Shown: in pieces, positions 1-7,790 of the stretch
Numbering within the stretch: position 1 is the first letter of the stretch
Layout of the letters: every line of letters begins with the position of its first letter
NCBI RefSeq assembly: GCF_004136555.1
Contig: NZ_NOIT01000006.1
Location: forward strand, 1 to 64,000
DNA: 64,000 nt
Direction: 5' to 3'
Source of the DNA: Kocuria carniphila
GTDB taxonomy: Bacteria > Actinomycetota > Actinomycetes > Actinomycetales > Micrococcaceae
Position numbers and translations under genes: made by a program
Notes under the pieces: model-generated
Database searches by the model: none
What the model saw: the letters and a program-made list of their open reading frames with translations, nothing else
Told to the model about the DNA's origin: nothing

Positions 1-1008
1 CCGCCCCAATCCGACAGCATCACCACAGGTCACAGCCCCGCCATGCCGCAGAGCCCCAGGTCGTGAGCCAACTCAGGTCAGAACAAGGCCACATTCTTCG
101 GCACGGGTGCCGGGGTTCTGACCATGGTGGAGAGATCGGGCGTGGTGCCGAACGTTCAAGAGGATTTTTCGGCCCTCAGATCCATTTTGGTGACGGGATC
201 GCCATTACCCGATTCCACGTGGGACTGGGTTTATCAATCCGTATCGGACAATGTTCGGCTGGGCTCGGACTCGGGAGGTACGGACATCACCAGTGCCTTT
301 ATCGGCTCCAACCCGTTCCAACCCGTGCACCGGGGCGAGATCATGGGGCCTTACCTGGGCGTGGACGTCCAAGCCTGGAACGCCCAGGGTGAGCGCGTCT
401 GGGACGAGGTGGGTGAACTGGTCATCACCAAGCCGATGCCCAGCATGCCGGTCTATTTCTGGAACGATCTGGACGGCTCTCGGTACCGGGCGGCGTACTT
501 CGATATGTACCCCGGGACATGGCGACACGGGGACTGGGTCACTCAGTCGAAGGAGGGCACGTTCGTGGTGCACGGTCGCTCAGATTCCACCATCAACCGT
601 GGTGGTATCCGCATGGGATCTGCTGACATCACCCACGTGGTGGACCAGGTGCCCGGAGTATCGGCCTCCATGGTCATCGGAGCCGAGCTCGCCGGAGGTG
701 ACTATTACATGCCCCTCTTCGTGGTTCCGGAGCCCGGCCGTGCGCTCTCCGACGAGCTCAAGGCGAATATTGTGACCGCAATCCGTGAACACATCTCGCC
801 GCGATATGTGCCGGACGAAATCATTGAGGCCCCTGCTGTTCCGAGAACACGCACGGGAAAGTTGCTCGAGATCCCGGTCAAGAAGCTCTTCCAAGGTGCA
901 GATCCGAGCACTCTGAATCGGGCGACCACTGAGGATGCGGAGGTTCTGGACTGGTATGCCCGAACGGCACAGTCCTACACAGCGCGAGGACCCCGTCCCA
1001 CGGAATGA
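1..1008 (+). pseudogene. Acetoacetyl-CoA synthetase remnant (C-terminal part; 5' end broken or outside window)
   Basis: The readable frame from about 67 to 1008 encodes the C-terminal half of an acetoacetyl-CoA synthetase-type AMP-forming ligase: a TFFGTGA motif, a GGTDI adenylation motif, a YGRSD-like HGRSDSTINRGG motif, and a PRTRTGK catalytic-lysine motif near the C-terminus. Family members are about 650 residues; fewer than 320 are readable here. An in-frame TGA at 64-66 lies just upstream of TFFGTGA, where conserved sequence should continue. Ligase-like fragments before it appear to need frame changes (an NPTASP-like stretch in frame 2, VVSQ in frame 3). I infer a frameshifted or truncated gene. 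The first ATG in the open frame, at 124, falls inside the conserved domain and is not a natural start. If once active it would have charged acetoacetate or another short acid with CoA. It is convergent with the neighbouring ether-lipid-like operon. Confidence 0.6.
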
Positions 1009-1038
1009 CCGGTGGAACGGAGCCCTCTGAACGCGGAG

Positions 1039-2715
1039 TTAGGAGACGACCTTCCCCGGATTCAAGTTGTTGCCGGGGTCAGTGCTGGAGAACAAAGCGC
1101 GCATGATGTTGGCGCCTTCGGGGGAGATGTCCTGTTCCATCCACGGCTGGTGTTCCAGACCCACACCGTGGTGGTGGGACAGTGTGCCCCCGTTGTCGAT
1201 GAAGGCCTGCTGGATGGCGCTCTTGACGGTGTGGTACTCGTCGTAGGGATTCTCGTCGTCGTAGACGTACCCGAACGTGAAGTACAGGCACGCGCCAGAA
1301 TGGTAGGAGTGGGACATGTGCGACATGATCCACCCCTTCTTGCCCATCGACGCGTAGGCGCGTTCAGCGGCGTCGTACACGGCCTTGTGGACGGTAGTGA
1401 GCTTGGACCAGGGCGCGGCAGTCTCGGACACGTCACCCACGGTGTTCTGCTCGAGTAGGAAGTCTCGCAGGTACGGGGTGTCGAACTTCTTCTGGTCGTA
1501 GAGTGCGCCGGGGCCCGAACCGAGCACAATGGCCCCGTTCTTCTTGGCAATGCCGGCCACGGCCTTCTTGCGAGACTCCACGTCTTTGGGGGAGCCCTCG
1601 AAGCACACGTAGGAGATGCACATGTCGTCGGTGTCCCAGCCCCGCTTGCGCATCACTGCCCAGAGAGCATCCTGGCCCTTGGCCGCGAGCTTGCTCTTGG
1701 GCGACGTCGGCGCCTTCTGTGTGGCGAGCGAAAATGCGGTTTCGTGTGCGTCCGAAACCCGGGCGAAGGCCAACGGGATCTCCGCCTCGGTGAACTGCCG
1801 GACGGCGGTGAGCGCCTGCTGCCACGTGGGATACATGTAGGCGATGACCTGGTGCTTCTCGGGCAGACGATGAACGTGAACGGAGAGCTCAGTGATGATG
1901 CCCAGTCGGCCCTCGGAGCCGATGATCATTTCGCGCAAGCTCGGTCCCGTAGACGTGGACGGCAAGGGCCGCAACACTACGGTGCCGGTGGCTCGGACCA
2001 TGCGGAGCCCACGGATGATGTCCGCGATGTCACCGTACTTGTCCGACTGCATGCCGGAGGAGCGAGTTGCCGCCCAGCCACCCAGCGTGGAGTAGGTGAA
2101 TGAATCGGGGAAGTGGCCCAGGGTCCAACCGCGGGCGTTGAGCTGTTCCTCCATGTCCGGGCCGAGTACGCCGGCCTGGATGGTGGCAAGCCCGGAGGTC
2201 TCGTCGATCTCGAGGACCTTGTTGAGTCGCCCGAGGTCCACGGAGACGATGCAACGCTCCTCGGCCGGATCCGGTTGGAGGCTGCGCGAGATGCTGCTGC
2301 CGCCGCCGAAGGGAATGAGCACGAGATCGTATTCGACCGCTGCGCGCATGAGGGCCGTAACCTCGTCCTCGGTGCCGGGGTAGACGACGACGTCCGGGAT
2401 ACGGTGGAAATCGTTGCGCAAGGTCTGCAGAAGCTCTAGAACTGACTTGCCGGCCCAGTGGATGACGCGCAGTTCGTCGTCAGTGCTGACGTTATCCGCG
2501 CCGTTGATCTCCCGGAGCAGCTCGAGAACACTGTCCGGAGCCTTGGACGCGGGAACGTTTGCGGTGGAGAAATCCACGGTGTCCCGCTCACGCGGGCGCA
2601 GCGTCACTCCGATGGCTTCTTTGACGAAGGGTGCGAACGCCGGCTTGTTCTCGTAGTTGAAGAAAACGCCTTCTTCGCCCCAGCCCCACCATTTCTGGTG
2701 TTTTACGTGTGCCAC
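1039..2715 (-). CDS. FAD-binding alkyl-DHAP synthase-like oxidase (AGPS family)
   Basis: 558 residues, GTG start preceded by a GAGGAAAGAGG stretch. It has the two-domain FAD-linked oxidase (PCMH/VAO) fold: the FAD pyrophosphate loop PFGGGSSIS is at residues 135-143, followed by TLGGW and GSEG motifs. The C-terminal half carries features typical of alkyldihydroxyacetonephosphate synthase: ETAAPW, a SHSYHSGACLYFTF segment, and GGTLSHHHGVG with the active-site histidines at 514-516. AGPS enzymes use FAD without net redox change to swap the acyl chain of acyl-DHAP for a fatty alcohol, which creates the ether bond. It is last in a three-gene minus-strand operon after an SDR and a PlsC-type acyltransferase. 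The reaction is inferred from motifs and context; mycobacterial homologues annotated AgpS have, to my knowledge, no firmly proven substrate. Confidence 0.88.
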   Translation of the reverse strand: MAHVKHQKWWGWGEEGVFFNYENKPAFAPFVKEAIGVTLRPRERDTVDFSTANVPASKAPDSVLELLREINGADNVSTDDELRVIHWAGKSVLELLQTLRNDFHRIPDVVVYPGTEDEVTALMRAAVEYDLVLIPFGGGSSISRSLQPDPAEERCIVSVDLGRLNKVLEIDETSGLATIQAGVLGPDMEEQLNARGWTLGHFPDSFTYSTLGGWAATRSSGMQSDKYGDIADIIRGLRMVRATGTVVLRPLPSTSTGPSLREMIIGSEGRLGIITELSVHVHRLPEKHQVIAYMYPTWQQALTAVRQFTEAEIPLAFARVSDAHETAFSLATQKAPTSPKSKLAAKGQDALWAVMRKRGWDTDDMCISYVCFEGSPKDVESRKKAVAGIAKKNGAIVLGSGPGALYDQKKFDTPYLRDFLLEQNTVGDVSETAAPWSKLTTVHKAVYDAAERAYASMGKKGWIMSHMSHSYHSGACLYFTFGYVYDDENPYDEYHTVKSAIQQAFIDNGGTLSHHHGVGLEHQPWMEQDISPEGANIMRALFSSTDPGNNLNPGKVVS

Positions 2716-2744
2716 TGCTGTGCGACCTCTTTCCTCGGGGGTGT

Positions 2745-3650
2745 TCAGTCCTGAATCTTGCTTCGGTTCGAAGCGTACAGTGCGCGAACCGCTGCCTCGA
2801 TGCGTTCGTTGAACCCCGTGACTGTTTCGTTTCCGCGGGCGCGCAGGGGCGCTCCCACAGCCACGACCACGGGTGGCCTACCGGGACGAGGCCAGCTCGA
2901 GTCCTTGGGCATGGCCTCGTGAGCGCCGATCAATGCCACGGGTACCACGGGCACCTCGAGTGAGTGGGCCAGACTGGCCGCTCCCACCTTGAACGGCGCC
3001 ATCTTGCCGGTCTTGGACCGCGTTCCCTCCGGGAAGATCAGGATGGGTATCCCCGCGGCCAGCAACTTCTTGGACAGCCCACGGTTGGCGCCGGTTCCGG
3101 TGCGGTCGATCGGGAATGCATTGAAAATCAGCTGAGTGAACAGCTTCTTGTACCAGGCCGTGAAGAAATAGTCGGCGGCCACGCCCGTGGCCAGGTCACG
3201 TGAGATGTAGTGGGGAACGCCGCTCATCACGAGAGGAGCGTCCAGGTGGCTCGAGTGATTGGCCACGACCACGCAGCCACCCTTGACACCGTACGCGGCG
3301 GGATCCACCACGTTGGTGCGGGTGATCAGCCGGTTGACCAGGCCCCTGAAGAAGACCGTTTGTGCAACCTTGCGAGCGATCCTGCGACCGGCATGGGTGT
3401 AGTAAGCGGTACCGACTTTGGCTGAATCCGCAGGCGGGGCAGGGGGAGCGGGGTCGGCCTGTGCCACGGGGCCCTCGAGGGACTCCATGATGTGGGGGCG
3501 CTCGACCGGCTGGCGGGAGTGTTTGCCGCGATGACGGACGCCCTCGCCCTGAAGAGAATCCGGCTGCTCGACCGGCTGACCGGCATGTTTGCCGTGAGAG
3601 CGGCTGCCCTCGTGCTGGGGAGGATCAGACTGGTTGTCTTCCGGTGCCAT
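2745..3650 (-). CDS. PlsC-type 1-acyl-glycerophosphate/DHAP acyltransferase
   Basis: Start chosen at the ATG at 3650, just 4 bases after the upstream SDR stop, with an AGAAGAAGG Shine-Dalgarno inside that gene; the longer open frame overlaps the SDR and is not credible. The 301-residue protein has a hydrophilic N-terminus of about 80 residues with a duplicated 22-residue unit (GKHAGQPVEQP and GKHSRQPVERP), then a PlsC/LPLAT domain with the HX4D catalytic motif (NHSSHLDAP, His132/Asp137) and the substrate motif FPEGTRS (206-212). Such enzymes transfer acyl chains to glycerol phosphates at the inner membrane face. Placed between an SDR and an AGPS-like enzyme, it could acylate DHAP (the GNPAT role) or alkyl-glycerol-3-phosphate at sn-2. 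The sequence does not tell which. Confidence 0.85.
   Translation of the reverse strand: MAPEDNQSDPPQHEGSRSHGKHAGQPVEQPDSLQGEGVRHRGKHSRQPVERPHIMESLEGPVAQADPAPPAPPADSAKVGTAYYTHAGRRIARKVAQTVFFRGLVNRLITRTNVVDPAAYGVKGGCVVVANHSSHLDAPLVMSGVPHYISRDLATGVAADYFFTAWYKKLFTQLIFNAFPIDRTGTGANRGLSKKLLAAGIPILIFPEGTRSKTGKMAPFKVGAASLAHSLEVPVVPVALIGAHEAMPKDSSWPRPGRPPVVVAVGAPLRARGNETVTGFNERIEAAVRALYASNRSKIQD
3501..3600. repeat. Imperfect 66-bp tandem duplication in the acyltransferase 5' region
   Basis: CTCGACCGGCTG starts at 3501 and again at 3567, each followed by a similar TGTTTGCCG segment. The 66-bp period encodes a 22-residue unit repeated in the hydrophilic N-terminus of the PlsC-type protein. The frame is kept, so this is probably an expanded linker. 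Confidence 0.6.
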
Positions 3651-3654
3651 GGGA

Positions 3655-4437
3655 TCAGGCCTTCTTCTCGCGCTTGCGGGCCCCGGAGACTTGCCGGGAG
3701 ATCCAGCGCACCGCGGGGCGAGGAAGGTGGTGCAGGGTCGTGTAAACGGCCTTGTAGCGGAGGGTGGGGATCGAAAGGACCTTGCCCCGGGCGACGTCGG
3801 CGAGGGCCTCGTCCGCGACGCTGTCCGCGTCGAGCCACATGAAATTGGGGATCGATGAACCGGCAATCCCGGCGCGGCTGTGGAATTCCGTGCGCACCCA
3901 ACCGGGCAGGACCGCGGTGGCACGCACTCCCGTCCCGTGCAATTCGACAGCCAGTGATTCCGTCATGGACGTGACGTAGGCCTTGATGGCCGAGTATTCG
4001 CCCATGGTGACGCAGCCTGCGATCGAGGCAATATTCACGATCCATCCCGTTCCACGTTCCGTCATGGAGCGCCCGGCAGCACCGGAGAGCACAGCCACGG
4101 TCCGACACATGACGTCCACGCCCACGTCGTGCGGGGAGAAATCATCAGTCAGGAAAGGTGTGCCCACCGAGAAACCGGCGTTGTTGACGAGCAGGTCCAC
4201 AGGACGTGTCGTGTCGGCCAGCCGTTGGGCCACGCGCTCCACGTGCTCACGGTCGGACAGGTCGGCAGCCATGATCTCCACGTGGATACCGTGCTCACCG
4301 GCCAATTCATCGGCAACTTCACGGAGCCGATCTTCGTTGCGGGCCACCAGAATCAGGTTGAAGCCCTTGCGGGCTAACGAGCGTGCGAACGCGGCTCCCA
4401 GGCCTGACGTTCCACCGGTCACAAGAGCGGTAAGCAT
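3655..4437 (-). CDS. Short-chain dehydrogenase/reductase (candidate acyl/alkyl-DHAP reductase)
   Basis: 260 residues from the ATG at 4437. A -10-like TATCTT (4444-4449, minus strand) lies 6 nt before this ATG, so the transcript may be leaderless; an upstream in-frame ATG at 4452 would lie within the promoter. Classical SDR features are present: TGGTSGLG nucleotide-binding motif (7-14), NNAG (85-88), catalytic Ser138 and YSAIK (Tyr148/Lys152). The C-terminus is basic (ARKREKKA). SDRs of this type reduce ketones with NAD(P)H; the mammalian enzyme that reduces acyl/alkyl-DHAP (DHRS7B) is also an SDR. It is first in the operon with the acyltransferase and AGPS-like genes, which suggests reduction of alkyl-DHAP to alkyl-glycerol-3-phosphate. 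The substrate is inferred from context only. Confidence 0.82.
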   Translation of the reverse strand: MLTALVTGGTSGLGAAFARSLARKGFNLILVARNEDRLREVADELAGEHGIHVEIMAADLSDREHVERVAQRLADTTRPVDLLVNNAGFSVGTPFLTDDFSPHDVGVDVMCRTVAVLSGAAGRSMTERGTGWIVNIASIAGCVTMGEYSAIKAYVTSMTESLAVELHGTGVRATAVLPGWVRTEFHSRAGIAGSSIPNFMWLDADSVADEALADVARGKVLSIPTLRYKAVYTTLHHLPRPAVRWISRQVSGARKREKKA

Positions 4438-4443
4438 GCCACT

Positions 4444-4472
4444 AAGATACACTACGGTAGGCGTAGCGATTC
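4444..4472 (-). promoter_or_regulatory. Promoter of the SDR operon with inverted-repeat operator candidate
   Basis: On the minus strand TATCTT (4444-4449) is a plausible -10 and GAATCG (4467-4472) a weak -35, spaced 17 bp. Between them lies the inverted repeat CTACG-GTAGG-CGTAG (4452-4466). The position suits repression of this operon and possibly of the divergent one starting at 4528. The TetR regulator encoded at 8609 is the obvious candidate ligand-responsive repressor, by inference. Confidence 0.45.
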
Positions 4473-4527
4473 GGGTTCATGACCCGCTCGGACCAACGCG
4501 TTCGCCGGGAGTTTTCGAGGAGGGACA

Positions 4528-5427
4528 ATGGCAGAGGAGCCCTACCTGGCATTGCACCGACAGGGCAGGTTGTACGGCCCCACGGACCAGGAGCTGGTCC
4601 TGCGAACTCCCTTCGAGGTCCAGCAATTCACCCTGGATGCCCAGGGCAGTCTGCGCGCCGAGGTCGACACGCGTGCGTTCCAAAAGCACCCGTTGAGCCC
4701 CGAAAGGCTCCGGGACCTGCAGTACCTGTGGGACGTGGAGCGTTCGACCATGGGACAGGTCCGACACGTCGTGGTCAGCTACACGAACAAGGAATCACGC
4801 GTCGCAGCCTTCCTGACCACGTGGGCTTATGAGCGCCACTGGATCGCCGATGCCTATCAGGCCATCCTCGAAGCCCACGGACAGGACGTCTCCGGACCCG
4901 TTGTTCACGACCACCTGTTCCTGGACCGTGTGGAAATGGCGCTGGACACCCTGGCCCCCATGACCGATTCCGTGTGGACCAATCTGTTCGGTGAGGATGT
5001 CGTCGCTGGGCAAATGGCGCGCGGCTGGTCTCGTGAGGCCAGCATGCGAGCAGCGATTCAGGCGTTCGACGACGCCGCCGGTCACCCTGAACTTTCGGCT
5101 CTCCTGCAGCGCGTGGTCCGGCTCAAGCGCGTCCACGAACGCTTCTTCGCGGTTGAAACCGGTGAGCGTGTTCGACGCTCACCGCGGGCCGCGGCCTTCG
5201 CCCGTCGCTACGTGTCCTTCGGATTCAACCCGATGCGTCCGGTGGGCGTTTCCCGGAACGCCTTCCGCGAGTTCATCGCGAGCGTGTGCCCCACGGTGCA
5301 CGACACTCATCTGCTGCTGCAGCAGGCCGATGAACCGCTACAACGCACGCCCGAAACGGCGGGCACCGAACCGCTGCGCAGGGCCCTCGAACGCGATGGA
5401 GTAGTGAACCGCTACGCTCTTTTCTAA
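4528..5427 (+). CDS. Ferritin-like di-iron-family protein lacking metal ligands (degenerate paralogue)
   Basis: 299 residues; ATG preceded by GAGGAGGG. Residues about 55-118 and 168-210 align without gaps to the ferritin-like protein encoded at 7791 (shared pattern PL...LR.L.Y...DVE, then W..E..W...A, then HP.L..LL.R). In that partner the di-iron ligands are E45, E77, H80, E141, E171 and H174. Here the equivalents are E71, R103, I106, E170, K200 and H203, so three of six ligands are gone and a normal di-iron site cannot form. I infer a pseudoenzyme, perhaps a structural or regulatory partner of the intact paralogue. First gene of the plus-strand operon, followed after about 100 bp by the fatty-acyl reductase. 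It has a longer N-terminus than the paralogue. No specific named family recognised. Confidence 0.72.
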   Translation: MAEEPYLALHRQGRLYGPTDQELVLRTPFEVQQFTLDAQGSLRAEVDTRAFQKHPLSPERLRDLQYLWDVERSTMGQVRHVVVSYTNKESRVAAFLTTWAYERHWIADAYQAILEAHGQDVSGPVVHDHLFLDRVEMALDTLAPMTDSVWTNLFGEDVVAGQMARGWSREASMRAAIQAFDDAAGHPELSALLQRVVRLKRVHERFFAVETGERVRRSPRAAAFARRYVSFGFNPMRPVGVSRNAFREFIASVCPTVHDTHLLLQQADEPLQRTPETAGTEPLRRALERDGVVNRYALF

Positions 5428-5528
5428 GTTGCTGAACCCCAGTTGTTGAACCAGAGGGGTCGGCGAACATCCGTCCCCGTCCTCACGCCGCGCGCGTGTC
5501 AGAACATCCCTACCTTCGGAGGAACCCG

Positions 5529-7787
5529 TTGACCCAGACCACCACCAAACGCGTCCTGCTCACGGGAGCCACCGGGTTCCTCGGGCAGGCGGTTCTGGAG
5601 CGTTTGCTGTCCAGCCATGACGACATCCACGTCACCGCGGTGATCCGCCCCAAGGGTTCCTTGTCCGGCCAGGCTCGTCTGAAGCAGTTGCTGCGCAAGC
5701 CCGTGTTCAAGACATGGCGCGATTCGGTGGGTAAGGAACGTGCCGAGGAAATCTTCGCCGAGCGCACCAGCGTTCTTGAGGGCGACCTCACCGGTCTGGC
5801 GAGCATCACCGAGCCGTTCGACGTGGTGGTGCACTCCGCCTCGACCGTGTCCTTCGACCCGCCCATCGATGAGGCGTTCAAGACCAACGTGGGCGGCGCC
5901 GTCGGCCTGTACGAATCACTGCGTGCCACGGGTCAGAACCCCCACGTGGTCCACGTGTCCACGTGTTATGTGGGAGGCATCGCCAAGGGCCTGCGTCCGG
6001 AAGCCCCCGTGGATCACAGCGTGGATTGGAATGTGGAGTTCGAGGCAGCCATCCGGGCCGCGGACACCGCGCAGGTGGAATCCCGCTCCCCGGAGCGACT
6101 CCAGTCCTTCATCGAAAAGGCCACCGCCCAGTTCGGCAAGGAAGGTCCCAAGTCCGTGGCTCGCGCCGCGGAGGAAGCTCGCCAGGCCTGGGTTCAGGAG
6201 CGATTGGTCGACCACGGCCGCACCCGCGCACAGTCGCTGGGTTGGACCGACATTTACACCTTCACCAAGGCCCTGGGCGAGCGCGTTGCGGAAGAGAAGT
6301 GGGCCGGCGTGGGTCACCAGTTGTCCATCGTGCGCCCGGCCATCATTGAATCCGCCCTGCGGTACCCGTTCCCGGGCTGGATCGACGGCTACAAGGTGGC
6401 GGACCCGCTCATCATGGCCTACGCCAAGGGTGCGCTGCCCGAGTTCCCGGGGCTGCCTGACTCCGTGTTGGACGTGATCCCGGTGGATTTCGTGGTCAAT
6501 GCGATCGTGGCCCTGGTGACGCAAGGTCACCGAGCGCCGTCGGGTGAGCTGACCGGGGAAACGGACATCGATCCGCAGGCTGCCTACTACCAGGTGTGCT
6601 CGGGTGCCTCGAATCCGCTGCCGTTCCACCAGATGTACGAGAACGTGCGGGAGTTCTTCCTGGCCCAGCCGCTCGAGGACTCCAACGGCAACCCCATTAC
6701 GGTTCCCGTGTGGAAGTTCCCGGCCAACAACGCGGTGGAGCGCGGGCTCGCGCTCAAGGAAAAGCTCGCCGCCGCCGGTGGCAAACTGAGCGCCGTCCTG
6801 CCGGCCACGGCACGCACCCGGGAATGGACCAACTCGCTGCACCGGATGCAGACCGGGCTGGGCTCCTTGCGCACCTACGTGGATCTGTACCAGAACTACA
6901 CGCGCACCGAAATGATCTTCGACGACACCCACACGCGCCGGCTGGATCGGGCGCTCCCGGAGTCCGCGCCCGAGGACCAGCACTTCGACCCGCGCGCCAT
7001 CGACTGGCGCGACTACTGGCAGAACGTACACCTGCCCGCGCTCACCGAAATGACCCGGGCCTACGGGCGTCTCAAGGCGGCGTCGCGCAAGCGAGAGTCC
7101 CGCCCGCGGGGGCTCAAGTCCGGTACGGACGTGGTGGCGGTCTTCGACCTCGAGGGCACCGTGGTCTCCGGGAACATCATTACCCAGTACGCCAAGCTGC
7201 GCCGCCGCGAGCTGAGCCCGGTGCAGTGGCCCGGTGAGATCACCGAGCTGCTCGGCAACGCGCCCACCTACGTGAAGGCGGAACGCCGTGACCGCGGTGA
7301 GTTCATCCGCGCGTTCCTGCGCCGCTACGAGGGCGTCTCCGTGGAGCGCGTGGAAGAGCTCATGAACGGTTCGCTGGGTCGCACCATGGAGAAGAGCCTG
7401 CGACCGGGGGCCCTGCAACGGATCGAGGAGCACCGCGCGGCCGGCCACCACACCGTGCTGGTCACCGGTTCCCTGGACCTGTTGGTGAGCCCCATCGCGG
7501 ATCTGTTCGACCACGTGGTGGCCGGACGCATGGAAGTCACCGACGGCAAGCTCACCGGCTACCTGGCCACCCCGCCGCTCGTGGACGAGGCCCGTGCCCA
7601 GTGGCTCAAGCGCTACGCGGAGGAGAACGGTTACGACCTGAGCCGTTCCTACGGTTACGGCGACTCGGTGGCCGATGCCAGCTGGCTGTCCCAGATCGGG
7701 CACGCGTACGCCGTGAATCCCGATCTTCCGTTGTACCGCCGTGCCAAGAAGTCGCACTGGCCCATCGAAGACTGGAGGAAAGCCTGA
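5529..7787 (+). CDS. Fatty acyl-CoA reductase fused to HAD-IB phosphatase-like domain
   Basis: Start chosen at TTG 5529, six bases after GGAGG (5518-5522); the upstream GTG at 5496 has no ribosome site. The 752-residue protein opens with an extended SDR domain of the male-sterility/fatty acyl-CoA reductase type: TGATGFLG (12-19) and catalytic YTFTK (Tyr243/Lys247). From about residue 530 a HAD-IB (SerB-like) domain follows: FDLEGT (539-544), LVTGS, and GYGDSVAD with Asp712/Asp716. The usual second motif-I aspartate is Glu542. The N-terminal part should reduce acyl-CoA to aldehyde or alcohol with NAD(P)H, supplying fatty alcohol to the AGPS-like enzyme. The HAD domain might dephosphorylate a lipid phosphate, but Glu542 makes activity uncertain. 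It ends 3 bases before the next gene. Confidence 0.87.
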   Translation: MTQTTTKRVLLTGATGFLGQAVLERLLSSHDDIHVTAVIRPKGSLSGQARLKQLLRKPVFKTWRDSVGKERAEEIFAERTSVLEGDLTGLASITEPFDVVVHSASTVSFDPPIDEAFKTNVGGAVGLYESLRATGQNPHVVHVSTCYVGGIAKGLRPEAPVDHSVDWNVEFEAAIRAADTAQVESRSPERLQSFIEKATAQFGKEGPKSVARAAEEARQAWVQERLVDHGRTRAQSLGWTDIYTFTKALGERVAEEKWAGVGHQLSIVRPAIIESALRYPFPGWIDGYKVADPLIMAYAKGALPEFPGLPDSVLDVIPVDFVVNAIVALVTQGHRAPSGELTGETDIDPQAAYYQVCSGASNPLPFHQMYENVREFFLAQPLEDSNGNPITVPVWKFPANNAVERGLALKEKLAAAGGKLSAVLPATARTREWTNSLHRMQTGLGSLRTYVDLYQNYTRTEMIFDDTHTRRLDRALPESAPEDQHFDPRAIDWRDYWQNVHLPALTEMTRAYGRLKAASRKRESRPRGLKSGTDVVAVFDLEGTVVSGNIITQYAKLRRRELSPVQWPGEITELLGNAPTYVKAERRDRGEFIRAFLRRYEGVSVERVEELMNGSLGRTMEKSLRPGALQRIEEHRAAGHHTVLVTGSLDLLVSPIADLFDHVVAGRMEVTDGKLTGYLATPPLVDEARAQWLKRYAEENGYDLSRSYGYGDSVADASWLSQIGHAYAVNPDLPLYRRAKKSHWPIEDWRKA

Positions 7788-7790
7788 GTC

